This document shows positions 6,644-13,294 of a DNA stretch of 64,000 nt, in pieces; positions within the stretch are counted from its first letter, which is position 1, and each line of letters begins with the position of its first letter. The notes under the pieces are model-generated. The model was not told the DNA's origin. It made no database searches and saw only the letters and a list, made by a program, of their open reading frames with translations. Origin of the DNA: a virus. The translations under genes and the position numbers were made by a program. The stretch is taken from positions 1 to 64,000 of the IMG/VR virus record IMGVR_UViG_3300017527_001322; one strand, 5' to 3'.

Positions 6644-6673
6644 ATTCTACCACAAAAGCGGGGCAAATGTCAA
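6644..6673 (-). promoter_or_regulatory. promoter P3 for the ncRNA
   Basis: Minus strand TTGACA (6673-6668), 18 bp, TGG-TAGAAT (-10 at 6649-6644). The -35 begins just past the stop codon of the HTH gene at 6677, so this is a dedicated promoter and not the end of that operon. Confidence 0.75.
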
Positions 6674-6676
6674 GTG

Positions 6677-6949
6677 CTAGAAGTCCACCTTGTTAGGGTC
6701 CTTGCCCTGCCCGTATGCATCCTCCCATTCAGGCATCCAGAACACAATGCCACGGCTACTGCCGAGCCTTGCCATCCGGCTCTGCAGTTTCGGGTTAGCC
6801 TGCATTCGTTGCCTGGCTGTCTTCGGTGAGCATCCCCAGCGCTTGGCCATCTCTGCCGGGGTGACCATGTAGAGCTCAGGTGGAACCAGGACCTCGACGG
6901 CATCGTCAATTGCCTCCAGCATCTTGTCACGGTTAAACGACATACTCAA
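6677..6949 (-). CDS. HTH DNA-binding protein (90 aa)
   Basis: Residues 30-75 read as a helix-turn-helix (TPAEMAKRWGCSPKTARQRM, a MerR/excisionase-like turn) followed by a short wing. Starts inside the end of the phosphoesterase gene (17-bp overlap); Met3 is an alternative start. As last gene of the leftward operon it may be a regulator of this locus. Confidence 0.7.
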   Translation of the reverse strand: MSMSFNRDKMLEAIDDAVEVLVPPELYMVTPAEMAKRWGCSPKTARQRMQANPKLQSRMARLGSSRGIVFWMPEWEDAYGQGKDPNKVDF

Positions 6950-7829
6950 CCTTCCTTCTCATATCCTCAATGTGAATGAATGGGTGAATCCCGAGGTTGC
7001 CATCCTCTATCTCGAAGGCATACATGCCCGTGTTCAGCTCCGGGTCACTCTTCGTCGCCTGCCGAGCGTGCCAGTTCACACCGCAGTATGAAGGTAGCCC
7101 AATGATGTGGCGCATGGTCCGGTCACCCAGCCAGTTGTCGCGCTTCACCTCGTGGATGTCCACATGGAAGTGACCACGGACGTACACCCTGGCCGGGACC
7201 TCACCTCTGGCCCTAGCCTTCATCATCCGGTCTTTCAAGTAGAGGAGCGCAGCGTTGCCTTCCGTCCACTTCCTGATGCCTTTCGAGGGGCCATGGTGGG
7301 CAATGTCAAAACCGACACCACCCAGGGTAGCGTCGGCGTGATGTACAACCTGTACATCTAGGTCTGGATAGCTGTGTCGTATGAGCTGGGATACCTTCAC
7401 CTCACTGGAGGTAGACATCCAGTCATGAGCCTCGGTGCCGGTGACCAGAATTAGCTTAGCCAGGTTGGGAACCTCCAGCCATGGTTGCAGATTCCAGAAC
7501 GCGATGGCCCACTGGTCATCAGGGGCCAGGCTCTTGAAGTGGCCAGGATACTTGTTGCCGTGTGTCAGGTCGCCTGCGTGAGACAGCACAATCGGGTCGT
7601 CGCCGGCCAGGTCCTGGACATCAGACCTGTGGTCCATGTAGTAGGACCAGAGGTACCTGCTCATCTCGTTGCCCTCGACCTGCCAGGCCTCGGGCTCTGC
7701 TGTTTTGGGATTCTCTCTCCAGAGGACATGATGCGGGTTCAGGAGACCAACGACACTGCCGCCATGACTGTCTGATATGGCAGCATGCACCATACGGCTC
7801 CCTCCCCGCCTAGGGAAGGGGATTCTCAT
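6933..7829 (-). CDS. calcineurin-like metallophosphoesterase (298 aa)
   Basis: All metal-binding motifs of the family are present: D-x-H in ISDSHGG (Asp20, His22), GD in HAGDLTHG (Asp87), GTEAHD (131-136) in place of the usual GNHE/D, AHHG (His178/179) and GHFH (219-222). It would hydrolyse a phosphoester using two metal ions; the substrate cannot be read from sequence. The GNH(D/E) Asn is replaced by Thr, which may alter catalysis. An alternative start at Met13 has a better Shine-Dalgarno. It is fourth in the operon behind three membrane proteins. Confidence 0.88.
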   Translation of the reverse strand: MRIPFPRRGGSRMVHAAISDSHGGSVVGLLNPHHVLWRENPKTAEPEAWQVEGNEMSRYLWSYYMDHRSDVQDLAGDDPIVLSHAGDLTHGNKYPGHFKSLAPDDQWAIAFWNLQPWLEVPNLAKLILVTGTEAHDWMSTSSEVKVSQLIRHSYPDLDVQVVHHADATLGGVGFDIAHHGPSKGIRKWTEGNAALLYLKDRMMKARARGEVPARVYVRGHFHVDIHEVKRDNWLGDRTMRHIIGLPSYCGVNWHARQATKSDPELNTGMYAFEIEDGNLGIHPFIHIEDMRRKVEYVV

Positions 7830-7841
7830 TTTGTTCAGCTC

Positions 7842-8258
7842 CTACTCACCGTTGTGAGTCTGCATTGCCTTCAGCAGTTCAGCGTGGCGCTCCTGGCTGC
7901 GCCCCTCTGCCTTTTCATGCGATTTACGAAGTTGAGAAATGGCACCGACTGCCTCTGTCTGGGTAACACTCAAAGCCTGGAGAGCGTCGGTGAAGACGGT
8001 GAGCTCTGCAGCCATGCGCTCCTGGCCCTGCCTGCGCTCCCCTGCCAACTTCTCTACCATGGCAACCCAGGCATCAGTCCTCTTCGAGCCCTCTTCACGA
8101 GATTGGTCTACCATGACTTTCAACCACTCGTCTCGCTTCTCCTCTCTCTCAGAGAACCACTTCCAGAAAACACGTGCCGCAAACCCAACGCCTACCAAGA
8201 CCAGGGCCAGGACAAACAGCTCGCCCCACTGGAGGCCGGGGACATTAGTCAGGTCCAC
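7842..8258 (-). CDS. membrane-anchored coiled-coil protein (138 aa)
   Basis: One N-terminal transmembrane helix (about residues 14-34) followed by a long Glu/Lys/Gln-rich coiled coil up to the C-terminus. The GTG start at 8258 has GGAGAGG upstream and lies inside the end of the upstream gene. This layout is seen in phage anti-holin, spanin-like and exclusion proteins; no specific family is recognised. Confidence 0.7.
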   Translation of the reverse strand: MDLTNVPGLQWGELFVLALVLVGVGFAARVFWKWFSEREEKRDEWLKVMVDQSREEGSKRTDAWVAMVEKLAGERRQGQERMAAELTVFTDALQALSVTQTEAVGAISQLRKSHEKAEGRSQERHAELLKAMQTHNGE

Positions 8259-8553
8259 TTACCTCTCCATTTCCCCGGAGGTACACTACATAAAGTGCGG
8301 TGCAAACTACTGCCACCACTCCGAACAGTATGGTAAGGGTTGCTGGCCGCCAGCGACCCACGTCCCCGGTAAAGAGCAGGTCTATGAGTAGGGCTCCGTT
8401 AACGCCAGAAATCGCAGCAACGCAAAGACAGAGGCCGCCGAACAGCCTCGCCAGGGCGTGGGGGGTGCGGAAAAGATGAGTCGCGAACGACACCATCACG
8501 ATGGCAACGTAGGCGTAAAGGGCTAGTCTCGTGACATTTAGGGGGTCTGGCAT
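8245..8553 (-). CDS. small polytopic membrane protein, holin-like (102 aa)
   Basis: Three predicted transmembrane segments (about 9-26, 38-60 and 72-92) with a short acidic tail. Size and topology fit class I phage holins, but a lysozyme gene is not nearby. Part of the P4 operon. Confidence 0.65.
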   Translation of the reverse strand: MPDPLNVTRLALYAYVAIVMVSFATHLFRTPHALARLFGGLCLCVAAISGVNGALLIDLLFTGDVGRWRPATLTILFGVVAVVCTALYVVYLRGNGEVSGPD

Positions 8554-8563
8554 ATCATGTCGC

Positions 8564-8896
8564 CTATGGCCTCAGCTCCAGCCTCTTCCGCTTCTTCCGC
8601 AGGTCGGTGACTCCATGCAGGCCCTGAGCTGCGATTATAGCGGTGGCCACCAGAGACCACAGCCGCTCTACCACCTGCTGCCAGGTAGTTGGCAGGGGCT
8701 CGTAGCCCATAAGCATGAAGGCACCCCAGGCCAGGATGGGCACCAGGGCCGCCAGGCCCCAGGAGACCCAGCGCTTGTAGTCAGGCATCAGAGCCTTCAG
8801 GAACTCGACGTTATCCATCAGCCACCAGACAACGACACCTCCCCCGCCGGCCATAAGGAACAACAGAACATCACGGAACACTGTAGGGTCGCTCAT
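8564..8896 (-). CDS. small polytopic membrane protein, holin-like (110 aa)
   Basis: Two or three hydrophobic segments (about 9-27, 43-62 and 79-93) and a very basic C-terminus (DLRKKRKRLELRP). ATG 8896 has GAGGAGG and sits 22 nt after the predicted start of transcription; an upstream ATG at 8953 lies within the promoter and is rejected. First gene of the leftward operon. A holin role is possible; certainty is low. Confidence 0.65.
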   Translation of the reverse strand: MSDPTVFRDVLLFLMAGGGGVVVWWLMDNVEFLKALMPDYKRWVSWGLAALVPILAWGAFMLMGYEPLPTTWQQVVERLWSLVATAIIAAQGLHGVTDLRKKRKRLELRP

Positions 8897-8924
8897 CCGC
8901 TCCTCCTCAAGAATAGTTGACAGT

Positions 8925-8953
8925 ATTATAGCACATATCTGGGCCGTAGTCAA
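8925..8953 (-). promoter_or_regulatory. promoter P4 for the membrane/phosphoesterase operon
   Basis: Minus strand TTGACT (8953-8948), 17 bp, TGC-TATAAT (-10 at 8930-8925). It is divergent from P5; the two -35 boxes are 18 bp apart with an operator-like sequence between them, so both can be controlled together. Confidence 0.8.
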
Positions 8954-8954
8954 T

Positions 8955-8969
8955 GTGACCCCCGGTTTC
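8955..8969. promoter_or_regulatory. operator-like site between divergent promoters
   Basis: GTGACCCCCGGTTTC matches 13 of 15 bases of the palindrome at 2312 (GTGACACCCGGTGTC). It lies between the -35 boxes of P4 and P5, an ideal place for a repressor. Confidence 0.5.
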
Positions 8970-8971
8970 CC

Positions 8972-9000
8972 TTGACATTCGTTTCAGGATATGGTACAAT
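8972..9000 (+). promoter_or_regulatory. promoter P5, predicted leaderless transcript
   Basis: TTGACA (8972-8977), 17 bp, TGG-TACAAT (8995-9000). The ATG at 9007 begins six bases after the -10, where transcription itself should start, and no Shine-Dalgarno fits in that space. Confidence 0.85.
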
Positions 9001-9006
9001 GATGGC

Positions 9007-9306
9007 ATGGACAACACCACACTGACAGACAGGGAAGAGGAAGTCTACATCGCACTGGCCACACTCGGGGCGCCCGAAAGCACCGGTGCCCTGGCCGAAA
9101 CCATTGGATGCGGTAACGCTACGGTGTCTCGAGCAATCAACTCCCTCCTGGAGAAGGGCGCAATTTCTGCTGAGAGGGATGGCCGGGGCATCCTGGTCCA
9201 CACAATCGAGACCGCTCACCCGGCGGACGTGATTGTGATGACCAAGAACAGCCGGCTCAGAGAGTGGTATCTGAGTGGCGAGGATGAACTGGAGGAGGAC
9301 GACTGA
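9007..9306 (+). CDS. winged-helix transcriptional regulator (99 aa)
   Basis: Residues 8-65 form a MarR/IclR-like winged helix: TDREEEVYIALATLG, then STGALAETIGCGNATVSRAI, then LLEKGAISAERDGRG as wing. The tail is acidic. Being the first gene after P5, leaderless and next to operator-like DNA, it is the best candidate for the lysis-lysogeny or early-operon regulator. An ATG at 9002 is in another frame. The next gene starts on its stop. Confidence 0.8.
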   Translation: MDNTTLTDREEEVYIALATLGAPESTGALAETIGCGNATVSRAINSLLEKGAISAERDGRGILVHTIETAHPADVIVMTKNSRLREWYLSGEDELEEDD

Positions 9307-10007
9307 TGAAGGCGACACAGACAGCTCTCGACGGAATTGGTACGACCAAGACAGTGAGTACGGCACGCTGCTCTAGTTGTGGCAGAACGCTCACCAACCC
9401 GGTGTCAATCGACGCTGGCATGGGGCCGGTGTGCAGGGGCAAGTCGGGCGCTGGGGTTGGGGTCGTTGCCGACGAAGATGGCATCGAGGATGAGTACCTA
9501 TCTGGCTACCCGCCAAGCAGGGATGGCTACATCTGGAAGAGGGAAAGAGGCAAGGTGCTGACCAACGTCCCGCACCACGTGGTTAGCCACTCCCCCACCG
9601 GTTACGAGTTTGGGCATGGTGGCTCAGGCCCTGCCGACCTGGCGCTGAACATCCTCCAGGACTACATGCTGAACAACGACTACGTCGGCCCACGCACAGA
9701 ATGCCGCAGCGGCTGGTGCTTTGCAGCAGCCTGGGCGCTGCATCACTACTTCAAATTCGAGTTCATTGGACCAACCGGGGGTGACGAAGGCGGGGTGGGC
9801 CTGGAAGAGATTCACACCTTTCTTCTGAAGACACAGGCCATGGGTGTGGTAAGCCCAAGCTGCATGGCCATGGCCACAGGCCTGGCCGACCACGCCGACT
9901 TCGACCCCGACCGGGACGCAGCCCACTATGCCAAGTGGCTGGCCGCCCTCAGTGTAAACAGGGGTTTCCAGCAAACCGTCAAGAAATCTGGCATTCTCGA
10001 CACATGA
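9306..10007 (+). CDS. DUF6011/DUF6166-like protein (233 aa)
   Basis: The N-terminal zinc-finger segment (Cys22, Cys25, Cys43 in RCSSCGRTL...GMGPVC) matches the pattern I know as DUF6011, and HSPTGYEFGHGGSGPADLALNIL around residue 98 matches DUF6166. Both are of unknown function and common in phages and mobile elements. Starts at the one-base overlap with the regulator gene; ends with ATGA into the next gene. Confidence 0.75.
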   Translation: MKATQTALDGIGTTKTVSTARCSSCGRTLTNPVSIDAGMGPVCRGKSGAGVGVVADEDGIEDEYLSGYPPSRDGYIWKRERGKVLTNVPHHVVSHSPTGYEFGHGGSGPADLALNILQDYMLNNDYVGPRTECRSGWCFAAAWALHHYFKFEFIGPTGGDEGGVGLEEIHTFLLKTQAMGVVSPSCMAMATGLADHADFDPDRDAAHYAKWLAALSVNRGFQQTVKKSGILDT

Positions 10008-11497
10008 CCAATACCGCAATAATCCCGCAGCAACCCGCAGCCCTGGAGGCAAGGGGCCGCACGATGTCCGACCTGGTCGCCGCCCTGCAGCATGACCCGC
10101 AGGTCACCAGGATTGACACCGTGCGTCTTGCAGAGGACTTCATCATCGAGCTGGGCCTGGCCTCCGAGTCGGGCTCACTCCCAGAACGTGAGATTGCGGA
10201 GACCGTTGGGGACTACATATCCCGGGTGTCGAAGTCCGAAGAGACCGCAGTTGAGAGGGCCATGCTCCGAGGATTGTACTCGACGAGGAGCCTGAACAAG
10301 GCACTGAGCAAGGCGCTACAGCAGAGGTTGTACAAGTTGGCCCTATCCGGTGCATGGTCTGAATCGGACGGCTTCAACTACATCCGGGACCAGGTGATTG
10401 ACGTGATAAGGGAAGAGCAGGGGATGGGCTACGACAACGCTGCGCGTTGGGCTGATGCCCTGCAGGTCATCATCTGGTTGTACACCGTGGGCAATCGGGA
10501 CAGGTACGGACTCACTCAAACACCAGCCCTTGCAGAGGAGTTTATCCACCTGTACTTCACCCGCCTGGCCCGAATTGCCTCACGGGTTTGGAAGCTCATC
10601 ATCAGGGCCACCCAGAACACCGAGCTGCCCCAGATTTCCTGGGCACAGCTCATCAGGATGGCCAAGAGCCCAGACTTCAATCCCCAGAACCCCGGTGATA
10701 CGAGGCCGGCAGCCGAGCTGTACCGGGCCATCGCCAGGATACACGACGCCCTGGGCATGGTGCTCAATCCCAAGTACAGCACCGCCGACATCGAGGCTGG
10801 GGCAAGGGCTGCGCTGCCGCCCATCAACCCCATCGAGTGGCCAGAGGATATTGAGCTCGACCCAGCGCAGAAGGCGCTGCTAAAGCGTGCTGTGGGCGCC
10901 GGCAAAATCATCTTCCCTGAAGAGAAGCCAGCCCTGGAAGACAGCTACGCTGTCCAGTACAAGTTGCTCCAATTGGGGGTATGCCCTGGCTGTGGCGGCC
11001 ACCTGAAAGCCCAGATACCGGAGGGTGACTGGTACTGCATTCACTGCCAGGATGTCATAGTGGCTCCGGCAACATGGGCCGACTACTGGGAGCGTAGGTA
11101 CCAGACCACCATGGGCACAATGAGCAAATGGGAGGTCTCGACCAGGCCACAGATGGAGGCCTGGAACCCAGAGATTGTAGAGGTGGACCACCGCTTCAAG
11201 GTCTACATCTTTAACACCGTAGAGAAGGCGTACAGAGAGGAGCCCGAGGTGGACGGCGAGATATGGCAAGACACATCCGGTGAGAAGTCATTGCACGACA
11301 AGCTAGTGGAGGGTATGGCCACATACGAGGAAAAGCACGGGCTGGCACCCCGGTACATCTACGTGAACAGGAATGAGTGGGACCAAGCCAAGAAATTGGA
11401 CATCGAGAATGTGACCATCCAGCCCTCCAAGACGGTCAGCTACAGATACCAATACCACCTTTACTACGAAGAACAGGAGGCAGGAAGTGGAGACTAA
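10004..11497 (+). CDS. large unknown protein with zinc ribbon (497 aa)
   Basis: Not recognised. The first about 200 residues are strongly helical and resemble a helical-repeat scaffold; a CPGCGG...CIHC zinc ribbon (Cys327, 330, 345, 348) follows, then a mixed alpha/beta C-terminal domain rich in Tyr. It sits between a regulator and the replication genes in one operon. A replication, transcription or RNA-related role is possible but unproven. ATG 10004 overlaps the previous TGA. Confidence 0.75.
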   Translation: MTNTAIIPQQPAALEARGRTMSDLVAALQHDPQVTRIDTVRLAEDFIIELGLASESGSLPEREIAETVGDYISRVSKSEETAVERAMLRGLYSTRSLNKALSKALQQRLYKLALSGAWSESDGFNYIRDQVIDVIREEQGMGYDNAARWADALQVIIWLYTVGNRDRYGLTQTPALAEEFIHLYFTRLARIASRVWKLIIRATQNTELPQISWAQLIRMAKSPDFNPQNPGDTRPAAELYRAIARIHDALGMVLNPKYSTADIEAGARAALPPINPIEWPEDIELDPAQKALLKRAVGAGKIIFPEEKPALEDSYAVQYKLLQLGVCPGCGGHLKAQIPEGDWYCIHCQDVIVAPATWADYWERRYQTTMGTMSKWEVSTRPQMEAWNPEIVEVDHRFKVYIFNTVEKAYREEPEVDGEIWQDTSGEKSLHDKLVEGMATYEEKHGLAPRYIYVNRNEWDQAKKLDIENVTIQPSKTVSYRYQYHLYYEEQEAGSGD

Positions 11498-11813
11498 GGG
11501 GAGGGAGTACAGAGTCGTCCTGAAGGACGGCACATCTGCACCAGTGCAGGTCGTGCGCTGGTGGCCAAAGAGGGCGGAGTGGCCAGATGGTTTCTGCCCC
11601 ATTCCGTACCACCTGGTGGAAGGCGCAATCCGGCGCAAGCGGCGGAACATGACCGTGGCCATGGTCCAGATGCCCGAGGGGTTGGTGTTTGGCTACACCG
11701 AGTGCGGCACCCCAATTAACGGAGTGGTGTCCAGGCGCATGGGTAAGAACATCGCTCTTGGCCGGCTGCGAAAGCAGGTCAACGAAATGGGCTACGGGAT
11801 GGTGAGGGCTTAA
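11487..11813 (+). CDS. hypothetical basic protein (108 aa)
   Basis: GTG start overlapping the previous gene by 11 bp with GGAGGCAGGAA upstream. Beta-rich, basic (RRKRRN at about 48-53), ending with a helix. No recognised family. Confidence 0.65.
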   Translation: METKGREYRVVLKDGTSAPVQVVRWWPKRAEWPDGFCPIPYHLVEGAIRRKRRNMTVAMVQMPEGLVFGYTECGTPINGVVSRRMGKNIALGRLRKQVNEMGYGMVRA

Positions 11814-12247
11814 TGGCAAGCACCTGGGGCGGCACTAGCTGGACGACTCCGGTAACCACCACCACTGGCGACACAATTTTCTACGAAAACGAGACAGTCT
11901 CCTGGCGCACCTGCCAGCTCTGTGGTGCAACATTTGACGTAAAAGTTGGGCACATGTGTATGAGTAGGCAATCATCCACGAAGTTCAAGCTGACGTGGAT
12001 AAAAGACGAAGAGGAGGAAGGCACTATGAACGACAAACTGAGGAAGTTTTTCACGAAGCTAGTTGCACGCAAGAGGCTGACCGAGGAAGCCCTTGAAGAG
12101 GTGGAGGCCATCATGGCATACCCGGACTGGGAGAAGCGCTTCCTGCTGTACCTCCTGGTCACCGAGAAGGATGTTCTCCTGGAGACCCTGGGCTACGAGC
12201 GTTCAGACGAAGATCGCCCGAACGTCATTGTTGCTCAAGTTTCCTAA
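11813..12247 (+). CDS. hypothetical protein with zinc knuckle (144 aa)
   Basis: N-terminal part carries Cys34-x2-Cys37 and His47-x-Cys49, a likely zinc knuckle. The C-terminal 73 residues form an independent helical domain that could be made separately: ATG at 12026 has GAGGAGGAAGG upstream. The gene begins on the last base of the previous one. Confidence 0.65.
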   Translation: MASTWGGTSWTTPVTTTTGDTIFYENETVSWRTCQLCGATFDVKVGHMCMSRQSSTKFKLTWIKDEEEEGTMNDKLRKFFTKLVARKRLTEEALEEVEAIMAYPDWEKRFLLYLLVTEKDVLLETLGYERSDEDRPNVIVAQVS

Positions 12248-12356
12248 CACAGGCACCGATGTGCTGGTGCCTGGCGGCTTCGGCTTTCACAGAAAAGGAC
12301 CGTACTACCACTTTGTGCGCAGCGTTCTCAAGGACCTCGGACATGAAGTAAAGTAG
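12228..12356 (+). CDS. possible 42-aa protein (TTG start)
   Basis: After the previous gene ends, a shifted frame encodes VLVPGGFGFHRKGPYY and a C-terminal amphipathic helix (FVRSVLKDLGHEV), which looks like real protein. The only starts are tandem TTG codons at 12228/12231 that would need translational coupling. It may also be the remnant of a longer gene. Confidence 0.35.
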   Translation: MLLKFPNTGTDVLVPGGFGFHRKGPYYHFVRSVLKDLGHEVK

Positions 12357-12361
12357 AATAA

Positions 12362-12450
12362 CCCTGGGTAGGCATTGCCGATGTTGGTAGTATAATCAAG
12401 CCCGTTGAAGAAACGTGGCGAGAACGGTGGTTCGATTCCATCCCCAGGGC
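12362..12450 (+). other. tRNA-like element
   Basis: CCCTGGG (12362-12368) pairs perfectly with CCCAGGG (12443-12449), and the T-arm GGTGG-TTCGATT-CCATC directly precedes the 3' strand, as in a tRNA. The 57-nt middle is as long as in type II tRNAs but I cannot fold a normal D-arm or an anticodon loop with U33; instead GCCCGTT-GAAGA-AACGTGGC makes one long stem. It could be a decayed tRNA, a tRNA mimic or an attachment-site relic. The gap 12357-12476 holds nothing else. Confidence 0.4.
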
Positions 12451-12476
12451 CAAGCATCAAATGAAAGGGAGAAGAG

Positions 12477-12746
12477 ATGGGCGTAGGCAAGGGAGACCCG
12501 GTAGAGAGAAAGCTGGCTGGTGACAGGGAACTTGTTGAGGCGCTAGAGGCGGCAGGGGTCAATGAATGGTTGTTCTTCGAGGCCCAGGGTACCGAGTCCA
12601 CAGGCACCAGGTCCAGATGCTATGGTGCAGGCAAGGTCATTGGCTACATGGTGGAGACAACCATCCGACATCACCGGGACGACCCTGACATCCCCGAGGG
12701 AACTTTCAGGATGTACTTCCGCAAAATAGGGAAGCGCACATCATGA
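12477..12746 (+). CDS. hypothetical protein (89 aa)
   Basis: Unknown small protein with GAAAGGGAGAAGAG upstream of its ATG. Helical start, Gly-rich middle, beta-strand end. ATGA overlap with the next gene. Confidence 0.65.
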   Translation: MGVGKGDPVERKLAGDRELVEALEAAGVNEWLFFEAQGTESTGTRSRCYGAGKVIGYMVETTIRHHRDDPDIPEGTFRMYFRKIGKRTS

Positions 12747-13075
12747 CCAAAACACACGATGTCCTGATAGATTTCGACCCCCTTCGCATTGCCCTGCCTG
12801 GCGCCGGGCCGTTCGTGGGCACGGTCAAGATAGTCCTGCCCGAAGTCCACGCAAAGCTAGTGGACCTCAGCATGGGCATGCACCTATTGCAGGGGGCGCA
12901 CATCGGGTCAGACGGTCGGCTGTGGTCCCTCGACATCAAGGACATCCAGGAGCCCGGGATGGAAGCTGGCGACCTGCTGAAATTCATCGCCAGTGCCGAG
13001 GGGGAGCTCCGAGAGATGCACAGGCTCATCCAAGAAGAGATGGACAAGCGGTATCTCCTGGACGACCCCCCATAA
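12743..13075 (+). CDS. hypothetical protein (110 aa)
   Basis: N-terminal part looks like a beta sandwich with alternating hydrophobics; C-terminal 45 residues are helical and acidic. Last gene before promoter P6. No recognised family. Confidence 0.65.
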   Translation: MTKTHDVLIDFDPLRIALPGAGPFVGTVKIVLPEVHAKLVDLSMGMHLLQGAHIGSDGRLWSLDIKDIQEPGMEAGDLLKFIASAEGELREMHRLIQEEMDKRYLLDDPP

Positions 13076-13078
13076 CGC

Positions 13079-13107
13079 TTGACATCCGGTGCCGCCTATG
13101 GTACAAT
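13079..13107 (+). promoter_or_regulatory. promoter P6 for the replication operon
   Basis: TTGACA (13079-13084), 17 bp, TGG-TACAAT (13102-13107). The start of the spacer (13081-13095) matches 12 of 15 bases of the palindrome at 2314-2328, so a repressor could sit directly on this promoter. Confidence 0.85.
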
Positions 13108-13294
13108 GAGGGTAATAGGATACTGGGACTTGTGGAGTGGCACCCACAGCAAGTGTAGTCCCGCCCGAAGCAACAGTGTGATGAGTGCGTTTCAACGACT
13201 CCTCTCGGGGGTGCGGTCCTTTGTAATCTGAGGGCCACGCCAAAGGCCCAATCTGTTGTCGGGCAGGGCCGTGTCCCCGAGAGGAGTTGTTTTC
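13108..13294 (+). promoter_or_regulatory. structured 187-nt leader that buries the ribosome-binding site
   Basis: Bases 13194-13210 pair with 13275-13291 over 17 bp (one G-U), and the second arm contains the GAGAGGAG Shine-Dalgarno of the gene at 13295. The 64-nt loop has alternative helices (GGGCC/GGCCC and CCTTTG/CAAAGG). The first about 85 nt after the promoter are also outside any gene. The layout fits translational control by a riboswitch-like, thermosensor-like, or protein- or antisense-triggered switch. Confidence 0.7.

Noticed and set aside
6448-6666. 72-residue minus-strand frame across the ncRNA region
   Set aside because: Its ATG lies upstream of the predicted transcription start and the sequence is Pro/Gly/Arg noise; the stems and terminator explain the region better.
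12373-12396. TATAAT inside the tRNA-like element as a promoter
   Set aside because: No -35 box at 16-18 bp and no TGn before it, unlike all other promoters of this genome.
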